Shown here in pieces: positions 1 to 9,603 of a DNA stretch of 64,000 bases; within the stretch, counting starts at the first letter, position 1; each line of letters starts with the position of its first letter. Location: the NCBI GenBank assembly GCA_012103455.1, contig WLWT01000003.1, forward strand, positions 930,001 through 994,000, in the 5' to 3' direction. A program made the translations under genes and the position numbers. The stretch comes from Gammaproteobacteria bacterium (GTDB lineage Bacteria > Pseudomonadota > Gammaproteobacteria > HK1). The notes under the pieces are model-generated. The model was not told the origin of the DNA. It saw only the letters and a list, made by a program, of their open reading frames with translations, and did not search any database.

Positions 1-1
1 G

Positions 2-988
2 GTCAGAGAGCGGGAAATGGAAGCGGTGCGCCACCGGGCGGAGGACAATGCCGAGGAGCGGCTTTTGGATGCGTTGTTACGGCCAGCACGCGGCACTGAG
101 CAGAGCGAGGACAACGCCACGCGGCAAAAATTCCGCAAGATGCTTCGTGAAGGCACATTGGATGAAAGAGAAGTAGAGATAGAAGTGGCGGCACCCGCCA
201 TCGGTATGGAGATCATGGCGCCTCCGGGCATGGAGGAGATGACCAGCCAACTGCGTGACATGTTTCAGAACATGTCCGGCCAACGGGTACAGACCCGCAA
301 TATGAAGGTTAAAGAAGCGTATTCTTTGTTATGCGAAGAAGAGGCCAGTAACCTCATTGATGAGCACGACGTCAAAGCGCGGGCGCTGCGGGACGTAGAG
401 CAAAATGCCATTGTTTTCATCGACGAAATCGACAAAGTATCGCGGCGTTCGGAATACGCTGGTACCGATGTGTCCCGCGAAGGCGTGCAAAGAGATCTGC
501 TGCCGCTGGTTGAAGGTTCAGCCGTCAGCACCAAATACGGCATCGTTCGCACCGATCACATCTTGTTCATCGCCTCCGGCGCGTTTCATCTGTCCAAGCC
601 CTCCGATCTAATGCCTGAATTGCAGGGTAGATTGCCCATCCGCGTCGAGCTAGATGCGCTCGGGGCGGGTGATTTCGTGCGTATCTTGACTGAGCCGGAT
701 GCGTCACTGACCGAGCAATACGCGGCGCTTCTAGGGACTGAAAGAGTCACGCTTGAGTTTTCTGACAAGGCGATCGAGAACATTGCCGAGATCGCATACA
801 GGGTCAATGAAACCACTGAGAATATCGGCGCGAGGCGTCTGCATACGGTGATGGAAAGATTGGTTGAAGCGCTATCGTTCGAAGCCTCCGATCTGGAGGA
901 GCAGACGGTTTCCATAGACGCGGATTATGTGAAGGAGCATTTGAGTGAATTGGCCGGTAACGAGGATCTGTCACGCTACATTCTCTGA
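2..988 (+). CDS. hslU: HslU, ATPase subunit of the HslVU protease (5' truncated by window edge)
   Basis: AAA+ unfoldase that feeds substrates to the HslV peptidase in the cytoplasm. The reading frame is open to the window edge, so the N-terminal third with the Walker A loop lies outside. What is visible is the family's insertion (I) domain, Walker B IVFIDEIDK followed by SRRSEYAG, the sensor-type arginine in GARRLHTVMERL, and the diagnostic C-terminal tail ending in SRYIL, which docks into HslV. Downstream order DUF971-ubiE-ubiJ-ubiB is the arrangement seen in many gammaproteobacteria. No frameshift is seen in the visible part. Confidence 0.96.
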   Translation, partial: VREREMEAVRHRAEDNAEERLLDALLRPARGTEQSEDNATRQKFRKMLREGTLDEREVEIEVAAPAIGMEIMAPPGMEEMTSQLRDMFQNMSGQRVQTRNMKVKEAYSLLCEEEASNLIDEHDVKARALRDVEQNAIVFIDEIDKVSRRSEYAGTDVSREGVQRDLLPLVEGSAVSTKYGIVRTDHILFIASGAFHLSKPSDLMPELQGRLPIRVELDALGAGDFVRILTEPDASLTEQYAALLGTERVTLEFSDKAIENIAEIAYRVNETTENIGARRLHTVMERLVEALSFEASDLEEQTVSIDADYVKEHLSELAGNEDLSRYIL

Positions 989-1004
989 GTGATAGGGGTG
1001 AGAC

Positions 1005-1403
1005 ATGACGATGGCGGAAGTTCCCTGCGCGATAAGCTACCACAGTAAATCGCGCATTTTGGAAGTTACCTTTGCCGCTGCCACCTATAAGATGAGCGCG
1101 GAGTTCCTGCGGGTGCACTCGCCGAGCGCTGAGGTGCGTGGGCACGGTCCTGGTCAGGAAACCCTCCAAGTGGGTAAAGAGAATGTGGCTATAGAGCGCA
1201 TCGAGCCGGTCGGTAACTATGCGGTGCGCCTATGCTTCGACGATGGGCACGACTCCGGGCTTTATTCGTTTGAGGAACTATGGCGTCTGGGAGCCGATCA
1301 TGACCGTTTGTGGCGGGACTACCTCGTGCGTTTGCAGGCGGCAGGACACCAACGCCAGCCGGTTTTGCAGGTGGTGCAGCCCAAAGATTCGGGTGGATTA
1401 TAG
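1005..1403 (+). CDS. DUF971 (gamma-butyrobetaine hydroxylase-like N-terminal domain) protein
   Basis: Small 132-residue protein of the DUF971/GBBH-like N-terminal domain family, usually encoded just after hslVU. The typical core is visible, including LRVHSPSAEVRGH and FDDGHDSGLYSFEELW. The start ATG at 1005 follows an AGGGGTGAG ribosome-binding site. A second in-frame ATG lies two codons later. It sits 16 bases after hslU and 20 bases before ubiE, so it is probably cotranscribed. Its molecular role is not established; links to iron-sulfur or cofactor handling in this family are only suggested. Confidence 0.85.
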   Translation: MTMAEVPCAISYHSKSRILEVTFAAATYKMSAEFLRVHSPSAEVRGHGPGQETLQVGKENVAIERIEPVGNYAVRLCFDDGHDSGLYSFEELWRLGADHDRLWRDYLVRLQAAGHQRQPVLQVVQPKDSGGL

Positions 1404-1423
1404 TTCCAGGTATCCCGCAGGGA

Positions 1424-2167
1424 ATGGTTAAGCAAACCCATTTTGGCTATCAGCAGGTGGCACCGGCGGAGAAGACGGCGCGGGTAAGGGAGGTCTTCGA
1501 TTCAGTCGCCGATCGTTACGATGTGATGAATGACCTCATGTCCCTCGGTTTGCATAGGCTGTGGAAGCGTTTCGCACTTGCCGCGAGCGCGGTGCGTGCG
1601 GGTGCCCATGTGTTGGATTTGGCCGCGGGAACCGGCGACATTACCCGGGCACTAGCGCAGCGCGTAGGCGATGAAGGTTTGGTTTATTCCACCGACATCA
1701 ACGCCCGCATGCTGGGCGCTGGCCGGCGCCGCCTCATCGATAGCGGCATCGTGCGCAATGTGCGCTTCGTACAGTGCAATGCGGAATCCTTGCCGTTCGC
1801 CCGGCGAAGCTTTGATGCCGTCACCATCGCGTTCGGTTTACGTAATGTGACGTACAAGGACCGCGCGCTTGAAGCTATGTTCGATGTGCTGCGCCCTGGT
1901 GGGCAGCTTCTGGTCTTGGAATTTTCAACCCTACGTGTTCCATGGCTACAGCCACTGTACGACAGGTATTCTTTTAGCGTTTTGCCATGGCTAGGCAAAA
2001 CGGTCGCCGCAGATGAGGCCAGCTATCGTTATCTAGCGGAGTCTATTCGCGTCCATCCGGATCAGGAGACGCTTTTAGCAATGCTGCGCAGCGCCGGGTT
2101 CGAACGCTGTGATTGTCTCAACTTATCTGCTGGTGTAGCTGCTTTGCACCGCGGATACAAGCTATGA
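1424..2167 (+). CDS. ubiE: UbiE, ubiquinone/menaquinone C-methyltransferase
   Basis: SAM-dependent C-methyltransferase acting on the quinone ring in ubiquinone (and menaquinone) synthesis. The protein is 247 residues, close to the usual 250. The family signature YDVMNDLMSLGLHRLWK and the SAM-binding loop LDLAAGTGD are present, then FGLRNV and the C-terminal motif ending LHRGYKL. The open frame extends upstream to 1310 over DUF971, but ATG 1424 matches the family start (VKQTHFGYQ). Its stop overlaps the ubiJ start in ATGA, so the ubiE-ubiJ-ubiB operon is translationally coupled. Confidence 0.96.
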   Translation: MVKQTHFGYQQVAPAEKTARVREVFDSVADRYDVMNDLMSLGLHRLWKRFALAASAVRAGAHVLDLAAGTGDITRALAQRVGDEGLVYSTDINARMLGAGRRRLIDSGIVRNVRFVQCNAESLPFARRSFDAVTIAFGLRNVTYKDRALEAMFDVLRPGGQLLVLEFSTLRVPWLQPLYDRYSFSVLPWLGKTVAADEASYRYLAESIRVHPDQETLLAMLRSAGFERCDCLNLSAGVAALHRGYKL

Positions 2168-2793
2168 ATTGGCTTCTTGACACTCTCTCCCACGCGCTAA
2201 ATGAAGCTATTGCGGCGGATCCTGTAGCCGGCCAGCTCGCCGCGCGGCTGTCCTATTGTCAGGTCACGGTTCATGTGGATGGTTTCGGGCTGGTGGTTAG
2301 CGCTTTGTTGGAAGACGGAGCCGTCGAGCTAGTGAGGCAGGATGGCTTATCGGAATGTGGCGAAGGGCCGCCTGTGGACATCGAAATTTCAGGGCCTCCC
2401 GTGAGCTTGCTCCGACTCGCCATGGATCCTGATGGGATGCAGGTGGCGGGCGAGCGGAGTGTAAACATTAAGGGCGATGCCCATAAGCTGCAAGATCTGC
2501 GTCAATTACTTGCGCGCCTCGAGTTCGATTGGGAGGAGTGGCTCGCCAAACGGGTGGGCGACGTACCTGCCCGTCAAATCGGCAATGCATTGCGGGATTT
2601 GCAAACATGGAGCCGTCAATCAAAAGCTAACTTGCTCGAAGATCTTAAAGATTATCTGGTGGATGAAATCGAGCAAGTGGTTAGCGTGGACGAACTCTGT
2701 GAGTTTGTGCGGGAAGTGGATATCGTCCGCGACGACGTCGAACGGGCCAGCGTCCGGATAAGCCGTTTGGAGCGTCTTGGACGCACGACATGA
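2164..2793 (+). CDS. ubiJ: UbiJ, ubiquinone biosynthesis accessory factor (SCP2 domain)
   Basis: Lipid-binding accessory protein of the soluble ubiquinone-synthesis complex. The product is 209 residues. The N-terminal half is an SCP2 sterol-carrier-like fold, and the C-terminal part is an amphipathic helix rich in E, R and D, as in other UbiJ proteins. It lies between ubiE and ubiB with 4-base ATGA overlaps at both ends, which strongly supports the assignment and fixes the start at 2164 rather than the longer frame start at 2113. Confidence 0.9.
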   Translation: MNWLLDTLSHALNEAIAADPVAGQLAARLSYCQVTVHVDGFGLVVSALLEDGAVELVRQDGLSECGEGPPVDIEISGPPVSLLRLAMDPDGMQVAGERSVNIKGDAHKLQDLRQLLARLEFDWEEWLAKRVGDVPARQIGNALRDLQTWSRQSKANLLEDLKDYLVDEIEQVVSVDELCEFVREVDIVRDDVERASVRISRLERLGRTT

Positions 2794-4463
2794 GGCGGAT
2801 TGTAGGGACGCTGATACGCTTGGTGCATATCAACTCGGTACTGTTCAGGCACGGGTTGGATGAGGTGATTTTAGCGACTCGTTTATTGCGGCCTATTCAT
2901 TTCGTGCACTATCTGCTGCCCTGGAATTGGTTTCGTACCGTTCAAGAATCCCGTGCCGTTCGCGTTCGCAAAGTACTTGAGGACCTCGGTCCTATTTTCG
3001 TCAAGTTCGGTCAGATATTGAGTGTCAGACGCGATCTGTTGACTGAAGATTTGGCATGTGAGTTGTCGAAATTGCAGGACGCCGTTCCGCCTTTTGATGG
3101 CGCTCAGGCGAGAGCCATCATCGAAGCGGCATATGGCTACCCGTTGGACCAAGTGTTCGCTTCGTTCGATGAGGTGCCACTGGCTTCCGCCTCTATTGCG
3201 CAGGTGCACGCCGCCACCTTGCGCAATGGGCAGGATGTGATCGTCAAGGTAGTCCGCCCTGGTATACGCGGCACTATCATGCGCGATGTGACGATCATGC
3301 ATTTCATCGCTTCCAGAGCGGAGCGCTTCTGGCATGAGGCACGCCGGTTGCGGCCGCGCGAGGTGGTACGCGAGTACGAGGAAACACTGCTCGATGAGTT
3401 GGACATGCTGCGCGAGGCGGCTAGCGCGTCCCAGCTCAGGCGTAACTTCGAGCGCTCTGATCTGCTGTATGTCCCGGAAGTCCATTGGCCGTTGACGCGC
3501 CGGGACGTGATGGTGATGGAGCGTATACGCGGCATCCCCGTGAGCAATATCGAGGCGCTTGATAGGGCTGGTATCGATAAGCGGGAGCTGGCGGAAAGAG
3601 GCGTAGAGATTTTCTTTACCCAGGTCTTTGTGGACAATTTTTTCCATGCGGACATGCATCCGGGCAACATTTTCGTGTCCCCGCTGGGTGAGCAAAAGCC
3701 CCGTTACATCGCCGTGGACTTCGGCATTATGGGCACCTTATCATCCAATGATCAGCAGTATTTGGCGGAGAACTTCGTCGCGTTTTTTAATCGGGACTAC
3801 CGCCGGGTGGCAGAACTGCACATAGAGTCCGGTTGGGTGCCATCTGCGACCCGCGTCGATCAGTTCGAGGCAGCCATACGCAGTGTTTGCGAGCCCATAT
3901 TCGAGCGTCCCTTGAAGGAGATCTCGTTCGGACATCTGCTGGTAAGGCTGTTTCAGACCGCCCGGCGTTTTCACATGGAGGTACAGCCCCAGTTGGTGCT
4001 GCTGCAAAAAACCGTGCTCAATATCGAGGGCTTGGGCCGCCAACTTTACCCGGACTTAGATCTGTGGATGACCGCCAAACCTTTCCTCGATCGCTGGATG
4101 AAAACGCAGATAGGGCCGCGGGTGGCGCTTGCCGAGTTGACCCGGCAAGCGCCGCAATGGGGCCAGATGCTGCCACGGATCCCGAACTTGGCCCATGACG
4201 TGTTGAGCCAGGCGCGCCGCGGCGAATTACGCTTGCAACTGCAAAGCGAGCAGATCGATGGCCTCACTCGAGGTCTTAGCCAGCTGGGCCGCCGGCTGGT
4301 GACGGCCGCTGCTGGCGGGACCAGTATTATCTCCGCCGCTGTATTGCACGCTGGGTATGCTCCGGCCGTTACCATCATGTTCGGACCGTTGCCGGTCAGT
4401 GTCTGGTTGCTCGGTTTGCTCGGCGTGTTGTTGTTGGGGTGGGCTTGGTTATGCGACCGATGA
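2790..4463 (+). CDS. ubiB: UbiB, ABC1/ADCK-family ATPase/kinase-like ubiquinone factor
   Basis: Atypical protein-kinase-like protein of the UbiB/ADCK family, needed for ubiquinone synthesis at the inner membrane. The product is 557 residues. Family motifs in order: KFGQ around residue 70 (the KxGQ motif), a kinase-like core, HADMHPGN (catalytic loop), and DFGIMG as the metal-binding DFG equivalent. The last 45 residues contain two hydrophobic stretches that would anchor the protein. The start overlaps the ubiJ stop. The next gene, ctpA, is convergent, 50 bases away. Confidence 0.96.
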   Translation: MRRIVGTLIRLVHINSVLFRHGLDEVILATRLLRPIHFVHYLLPWNWFRTVQESRAVRVRKVLEDLGPIFVKFGQILSVRRDLLTEDLACELSKLQDAVPPFDGAQARAIIEAAYGYPLDQVFASFDEVPLASASIAQVHAATLRNGQDVIVKVVRPGIRGTIMRDVTIMHFIASRAERFWHEARRLRPREVVREYEETLLDELDMLREAASASQLRRNFERSDLLYVPEVHWPLTRRDVMVMERIRGIPVSNIEALDRAGIDKRELAERGVEIFFTQVFVDNFFHADMHPGNIFVSPLGEQKPRYIAVDFGIMGTLSSNDQQYLAENFVAFFNRDYRRVAELHIESGWVPSATRVDQFEAAIRSVCEPIFERPLKEISFGHLLVRLFQTARRFHMEVQPQLVLLQKTVLNIEGLGRQLYPDLDLWMTAKPFLDRWMKTQIGPRVALAELTRQAPQWGQMLPRIPNLAHDVLSQARRGELRLQLQSEQIDGLTRGLSQLGRRLVTAAAGGTSIISAAVLHAGYAPAVTIMFGPLPVSVWLLGLLGVLLLGWAWLCDR

Positions 4464-4513
4464 TGTGCAAGCGAATGATGTGGACGTCAGTGTTGGGCAG
4501 GCCCTAGGACGAC

Positions 4514-5803
4514 TTAGCGCCGTAACACGCTCAGACCACGCAGGAGATTCAGCGCCTCGTAAAGCGCATAGTCCTCGCGGGCTAGCTTGGCGGCATTCTT
4601 TACCGATGTGTCGCCATCGCCGCTTTCCTGTCCTGATTTCAGGTGTCCACTCAAACTCGCTTCCGACGGTCGTCCCCCGGTGGTGGGTATATCTCGTACT
4701 TGTACATTTTGTAACACTATGTCCGGGCTGATGCCTTTGGCCTGAATAGACACACCGGACGGCGTGTAATACCTGGCAGTGGTCAGTTTGAGCGCGGATT
4801 TGTTCTTGAGATCGATGATGTTTTGCACTGAGCCCTTGCCAAAGGTGCGCGTGCCCATAATGATGGCCCGCTTGTGATCTTTGAGAGCACCGGCCACGAT
4901 TTCCGAGGCTGATGCCGAGCCGGCATTCACCAACACCACAATAGGTGCGCCGTTCAAGCTGTCCGTGGAGGTCGCATGGTGCACTGTCTGCGCGGCCGCG
5001 ATGCGGCCTTGAGTGGAAACGATAACACCTTGGGTCAAGAACGTATCGGACACCCCTATCGCCGCATCCAGGGCGCCGCCTGGATTGTTGCGCAGGTCCA
5101 GTACCAGGCCACGCAGAGGTTCGCCATTGGTTTTCTTCAACTTGGTGAGTTGGTCGCGTAAAGCGTCCGGGGTAGGCAATTGGAACTGACTGATGCGGAC
5201 ATAGCCATAACCCGGTTCAACCAACCGCCCCCGTACACTGGTGAGGCGGATGACATCGCGGGTGACGGTGATCTTGATGGGTTTGTCTTCGCCCTCGCGC
5301 ACAACGGTCAGTACCAGATCGGTGCCGGGTTCGCCGCGCATTTTCTTGACCGCATCGCCTAATGACATGCCCTTAACGGGCGTATCGTCCAGGAATATGA
5401 TGACGTCCCCCGCCTTGACGCCCGCTTTCGCCGCCGGTGTGTCGTCGAATGGGGCGATCACTTTGACGAATCCGTCTTCCATGCTGACTTCGATGCCAAG
5501 ACCGCCAAAACGGCCGCTGGTATTGGCATGCAGATCATCGGCTTCCTGTGGCACCAGATAGATCGAGTGGGGATCCAGCCCGGCCAGCATGCCCCGTATG
5601 GCGTTTTCCAACAGCGTTTTGTCGTCTACCGGTTCCACATACGCTTTTTTGATCTGGTCGAATACGTCGCTGAAAGTGAGCAAGTGTTCCAGCGGCAGTG
5701 GCGGTGGTTGATTACGGGCGGCGAACACAGTACTCGGCATGGCGCACATCACGCTGAGCAGTGCGTAAGCGCTTAGGTGTGAGAAGCGTGCGGTTAGTTT
5801 CAT
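4514..5803 (-). CDS. ctpA: CtpA, S41-family carboxyl-terminal processing protease
   Basis: Periplasmic PDZ serine protease of the C-terminal processing family. From ATG 5803 the protein begins with a signal peptide (MKLTARFSHL...VFA). A PDZ domain follows, with GLGIEVSMEDGFVKV at about residue 75-150, and then the S41 catalytic domain. The catalytic serine is in GSASASEIVAGAL and the lysine in GTRTFGKGSVQ. Length, 429 residues, is normal. An upstream extension to 5878 lacks family similarity. The adjacent envC-like gene on the same strand is the common gammaproteobacterial neighbour. Confidence 0.95.
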   Translation of the reverse strand: MKLTARFSHLSAYALLSVMCAMPSTVFAARNQPPPLPLEHLLTFSDVFDQIKKAYVEPVDDKTLLENAIRGMLAGLDPHSIYLVPQEADDLHANTSGRFGGLGIEVSMEDGFVKVIAPFDDTPAAKAGVKAGDVIIFLDDTPVKGMSLGDAVKKMRGEPGTDLVLTVVREGEDKPIKITVTRDVIRLTSVRGRLVEPGYGYVRISQFQLPTPDALRDQLTKLKKTNGEPLRGLVLDLRNNPGGALDAAIGVSDTFLTQGVIVSTQGRIAAAQTVHHATSTDSLNGAPIVVLVNAGSASASEIVAGALKDHKRAIIMGTRTFGKGSVQNIIDLKNKSALKLTTARYYTPSGVSIQAKGISPDIVLQNVQVRDIPTTGGRPSEASLSGHLKSGQESGDGDTSVKNAAKLAREDYALYEALNLLRGLSVLRR

Positions 5804-5932
5804 CAGCGTTTCCGTTGGTGTGGGGGTGCCGCTGCAAAAGCACCTCCACCAGGTTATATCTCTAGCTGGCCGGCCCAAAGAAGAGCCGTTCCCGGGTCTG
5901 CATTTGCCTCGGCGCTTGTGTGTTGTGACGGC

Positions 5933-7183
5933 TTATGCCGGCTTAGAGGGACGGCCTTTGCACCAGGCGACAGGATCCTCCGGTTGCCCACCGCGGCGAA
6001 TTTCGAAGTATAACCCTGATTCGCGTTGTCCACCCGAGTCGCCAACGGTTCCAAGGCGGGCGCCGGCTTGCACCCATTCGCCCGGTTCCGCTAGCACTTC
6101 CAAGAGGTGTCCGTAAAGACTCATGTATCCGTCTCCATGCTCGACTATCAACAGTAGGCCAAAACCTCTCAACCAATCGGCGTAAGCCACCCGGCCGGCG
6201 GCGATGGCGTGGATCATCGTCCCGGCGCGCGCGCTCACCCGCACGCCACGCCAATGGGCGCCACTCACCTCTCGCTGATGATCGAAAGCATGGGTTAGCG
6301 TTCCCGCCGTTGGCCAGGGTAAACGGCCACGTAAGGTGGCGAAAGGTTCGGGCTCCACGGCACCGGCCGCCAACTCGCTTGCGTCCGGTAATTTGCGTCT
6401 TGCCGCGGCCAGTTGGGTGAGGACCCTCTCTAGTTGGGCGGCATCTTGTCTGAGGGCTTTTAGGCGTTGCCCTGAATCGCTTATCCGGCTATTTAGCTCG
6501 GCCAGAATCTGGTTGCGTTTGCCTCGTTGTAGTTCGAATTCCTTATGGGCAATGGCGCTTTGCTGGTGAAGCTGAGTGAGCCGGTCCTTGCGCTGCGCAA
6601 TGCTGCGTTCGAGTGCACGCATATCTTCGAGTTCGGCGGCGAGCGCTTGCAGGCGCCGGGCGCGGGCCCGCACTACATAGCGGTGGTAGGCAATGGCGCG
6701 GGACAGACGGCTCGGGTCTTCCTGATTGAGAATGAACTTTAGGTAATCCTGTCGATCAATAATGTAGTCTGCCCGAATTTGAAATCCGAGCTTGGCCGTC
6801 AAGCCCTTCGCGGCGCGCGCTTTGCGTGCCAGTGTTGTTCGAAGATCGTCCAATTCCTTGTTCCTTGCCCGGCGCAACCGCTCTAGCTGGCGCAGCCGGC
6901 GCAGAACCACGGAGCCGTCGCGCTCCGCTTGCTGCACTTGGTCGGCCAAGCGCTGTCGCTCGTGCAACGCTTGGGCGAGACGGCGCTGTTCGGCGTTGAT
7001 TTCTTGTTTGAGCCCCACCAACTCCTCGCGCTGCCTACTTTGCGCTATGGCTTGGATTGAAGTGGCCGGGTGTGAATCGGCTTGGGCGTAGGCTGGTTGA
7101 GTCTGTGCACAGAGCAGCACTAGCGATGCCGTCACTGGATATGACAGGCGGGTGCGTGATGCGGTGGGTGCGGGGGCAGGCAA
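5933..7183 (-). CDS. envC: EnvC-like murein hydrolase activator (coiled coil + degenerate M23/LytM domain)
   Basis: Periplasmic activator of cell-division amidases by analogy with EnvC. A long coiled coil rich in Q, R, E and L covers roughly residues 45-260, followed by a C-terminal LytM domain with HGDGYMSLYGHL. The first zinc-ligand motif is replaced (HWRGVRVSA lacks the aspartate), as in non-catalytic EnvC proteins. The frame is open to 7528, but that part overlaps the rhodanese gene. The most plausible start is a TTG at 7183, which leaves a short signal peptide ending AYAQA. The start is uncertain because no ATG is available. Confidence 0.85.
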   Translation of the reverse strand: MPAPAPTASRTRLSYPVTASLVLLCAQTQPAYAQADSHPATSIQAIAQSRQREELVGLKQEINAEQRRLAQALHERQRLADQVQQAERDGSVVLRRLRQLERLRRARNKELDDLRTTLARKARAAKGLTAKLGFQIRADYIIDRQDYLKFILNQEDPSRLSRAIAYHRYVVRARARRLQALAAELEDMRALERSIAQRKDRLTQLHQQSAIAHKEFELQRGKRNQILAELNSRISDSGQRLKALRQDAAQLERVLTQLAAARRKLPDASELAAGAVEPEPFATLRGRLPWPTAGTLTHAFDHQREVSGAHWRGVRVSARAGTMIHAIAAGRVAYADWLRGFGLLLIVEHGDGYMSLYGHLLEVLAEPGEWVQAGARLGTVGDSGGQRESGLYFEIRRGGQPEDPVAWCKGRPSKPA

Positions 7184-7309
7184 AATAACCGTCGGTAAGG
7201 TCTGCTGTATGTAGCCGGCATTGTCGCATGAGACGCCATGCGAAGCCGATTGCCTGGCAGCGCGCTTCGCGCTAACCTCCTGCGCCCTCGGCCCACATGC
7301 TACAAGCTT

Positions 7310-7729
7310 ATGGAACAGTTCGTCGAATTCGCCGGAAATCATCCAATTTTGTTCGCCGCATTCGGCGGCATAGTCGGTCTGCTGATTTGGACCACTATGC
7401 AGACCGCCGGTGGCAACCGGTTGGCGCCGGCTGACGCTATACGGCTTATCAACCATGAGGAGGCGGTAGTTTTGGATGTGCGCTCGGATGCCGAGTTTCA
7501 AACTGGACATATAGTAGGCGCCGTGCATATTCCCGAGGGCCAGTTGGATACGTCCATGAACCGGCTCCAGAAATACAGATCAAAGCCGGTCATAACGGCC
7601 TGTCGCACCGGCCAGCGTTCCGCCGCCGTTAGCGCTAAATTACGTAACGCCGGCTTCGAGCAGGTATTCAATCTGAGTGGCGGTATAGTCGCCTGGGAAG
7701 GCGCCAACCTTCCTCTGACTCGTAGATAG
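7310..7729 (+). CDS. Membrane-anchored rhodanese-like protein (YibN type)
   Basis: Single-domain rhodanese with an N-terminal transmembrane helix (LFAAFGGIVGLLIW). ATG 7310 gives 139 residues. The longer frame from 7238 would add a basic tail without similarity. The rhodanese core contains LDVRSDAEFQTGHIVGAVHI and the active-site loop ACRTGQRS with the persulfide cysteine. It lies just before secB and gpsA, as yibN does in enterobacteria (grxC is absent between them). It probably transfers sulfane sulfur; the substrate is unknown. Confidence 0.88.
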   Translation: MEQFVEFAGNHPILFAAFGGIVGLLIWTTMQTAGGNRLAPADAIRLINHEEAVVLDVRSDAEFQTGHIVGAVHIPEGQLDTSMNRLQKYRSKPVITACRTGQRSAAVSAKLRNAGFEQVFNLSGGIVAWEGANLPLTRR

Positions 7730-7833
7730 TTTTGGTGAACAATAGCAAGCCTACATAATGCCAAGTCAACATGAAGCATAGGACCGGCGCCAATAGAACC
7801 AGCGGTTCACCACCCCTCACCACGGAGTAACCC

Positions 7834-8319
7834 ATGTCTGAGACCAGTGCGCGGCCCGGAGCGGGAGGCTCAGCAGAGGATGGCGAGCCGCAATTCGACA
7901 TCAACAAGGTGTATACCAAGGATCTGTCTTTCGAGACGCCCAATTCGCCCGATATTTTTCGCGTTGACTGGCAACCGGATGTCAACATCAACCTGAGCAC
8001 GGAAGCTGCTCACTTAGACGGGTTGCTATTCGAGGTGGTTTTGGCCGTCACGGTCACGGCTAAGGTCGCTGAACAGACGGCGTTTCTGGTCGAAGTCCAG
8101 CAAGCCGGGATCTTTACTATTGCCGGCGTTCCCGATGATGAAATGGGCCAGGTGCTGAGCAGCCTTTGTCCCGGCATTTTGTTTCCTTATGCGCGCGAAG
8201 TGGTATCGGATCTAGTGGTCAGAGGCGGCTTTCCTCAGGTGGTGCTCACGCCGGTTAACTTCGATGCGCTCTACTACAAGCATACGCTGGAGCAGCAAGG
8301 CGGTGGCGATAACGCCTAA
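7834..8319 (+). CDS. secB: SecB protein-export chaperone
   Basis: Cytosolic tetrameric chaperone that keeps preproteins unfolded for SecA. The 161-residue product contains the family blocks FDINKVYTKDLSFETPNSP, QQAGIFTIAGV and the SecA-binding region near CPGILFPYAREVVSDLV. The conserved FPYAR and the FP-VNFDALY C-terminal segment are intact. The tail after about residue 150 is short and variable. The gene stops inside the beginning of gpsA, so the two are likely coupled. Confidence 0.97.
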   Translation: MSETSARPGAGGSAEDGEPQFDINKVYTKDLSFETPNSPDIFRVDWQPDVNINLSTEAAHLDGLLFEVVLAVTVTAKVAEQTAFLVEVQQAGIFTIAGVPDDEMGQVLSSLCPGILFPYAREVVSDLVVRGGFPQVVLTPVNFDALYYKHTLEQQGGGDNA

Positions 8320-9322
8320 GAGCGGTTGCGGCACGGTCATCGCCGTTCTAGGGGCCGGCGCGTGGGGTACGGCGTTGGCTTGGCGTTTAGCCGCGAATGG
8401 CCACCACGTACAGTTATGGGTACGCGATGCCGCGGCTGCTGGGCGCATGCGAGAGGCGCGAGAGAACACGCGCTATCTGCCCGGTGTGCGGTTGCCGCCG
8501 CTGCTTGAAACCACGCACGATCATCGTCAAGCGCTGGCGTATGCGGATGACATTCTTCTCGCTACGCCGAGTCACGCTTTCGAGGACGTACTGCGGTTGG
8601 TGGCCGGTGTGTGCAACCCAAGCCGGCTGGCCTGGGCGACCAAAGGTTTTCAACACGGTAGTGCGCGGTTATTGCACTGCCTGGTCGAGGATTGTTTCGG
8701 TGATGGCTGCGCGCGGGCGGTGTTGTCCGGTCCGACCTTCGCCGCCGAGGTTGCCAGAGCATTACCGACCGCGGTTACTGTGGCGGCCTCTACCGAAGCT
8801 TTTGCCCACCGGCTACAGCAGTTGTTTCAGGCCGGGACATTCCGTGTTTATGCGAGCGATGACATCGCTGGAGTTGAGATCGGCGGGGCACTAAAGAACG
8901 TATTGGCCATAGCAGTAGGTATCTCCGATGGCCTCGGTTTCGGAGCCAATGCGCGCGCCGCGCTCATCGCCCGCGGCCTCCAGGAAGTCTACAAGGTAGC
9001 GCAGGTCTATGGTGGGCGCAGCGAAACCCTTATGGGACTGGCGGGTCTTGGCGATCTCGTGCTGACGTGCACCGATGACCAATCGCGCAACCGCCGTTTC
9101 GGATTACTCGTGGGTGGCGGCAGGTCGCCCAGTGAAGCTAAGGCCGAGCTGGGATTGTTAGTGGAAGGAACTGCCTGTGCCCGTGAGGTAGAACGCATCG
9201 CCGCCGAGCGCGGCTTAGACCTCCCGATCATGGGAGCGGTGGCCGATGTGGTCGCTGGGCGTGCACAGCCAATGCAAGCCGTGCAGCGGTTGTTGGCGCG
9301 CCAGGTTAAAAGCAATTTTTAG
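8303..9322 (+). CDS. gpsA: GpsA, NAD(P)H-dependent glycerol-3-phosphate dehydrogenase
   Basis: Makes sn-glycerol-3-phosphate from dihydroxyacetone phosphate for phospholipid synthesis. The Rossmann loop AVLGAGAWGTALAW opens the protein; the catalytic-domain signature EIGGALKNVLAIAVGISDG is intact. Starting at GTG 8303 gives 339 residues, the usual family length. ATG 8264 is an in-frame alternative with 13 extra residues. Either start overlaps secB. No clear Shine-Dalgarno decides between them, so the start is the uncertain part. Confidence 0.95.
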   Translation: MAITPKSGCGTVIAVLGAGAWGTALAWRLAANGHHVQLWVRDAAAAGRMREARENTRYLPGVRLPPLLETTHDHRQALAYADDILLATPSHAFEDVLRLVAGVCNPSRLAWATKGFQHGSARLLHCLVEDCFGDGCARAVLSGPTFAAEVARALPTAVTVAASTEAFAHRLQQLFQAGTFRVYASDDIAGVEIGGALKNVLAIAVGISDGLGFGANARAALIARGLQEVYKVAQVYGGRSETLMGLAGLGDLVLTCTDDQSRNRRFGLLVGGGRSPSEAKAELGLLVEGTACAREVERIAAERGLDLPIMGAVADVVAGRAQPMQAVQRLLARQVKSNF

Positions 9323-9603
9323 CCGGTAAAATTATACTGGCGGAATTATAGGGAGCGTAAATCGATTGGCTAGAGATTCAGGTGGCCAAGGATTTAAGCG
9401 CATAGAGCGAACGTATTAGACATAGACTAGGGGATAAAATATAGGCGAACCACACTGTAGTCCGCCTGATTGCTTCGGCTCCTCCTGCTGGCGCGTCGCA
9501 TCGTCGGCCTGGTTCTTATGTTGCCAGGTTCTAGGGCTGGATCCTTTAGCCGTCAGCTTATTATTGTTTTGCAAGCGAAACATACCATGAATAAAGCACA
9601 GAG
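9323..9603. other. Intergenic stretch, no gene seen
   Basis: Between the gpsA stop and the 3' remnant of the decayed thiamine-diphosphate enzyme gene. I see no coding frame with family similarity, tRNA or clear terminator hairpin here. Confidence 0.5.

Noticed and set aside
7184..7528. N-terminal extension of the EnvC-like frame
   Set aside because: It overlaps the rhodanese gene on the other strand, has no family similarity, and would place the signal peptide 115 residues inside the protein.
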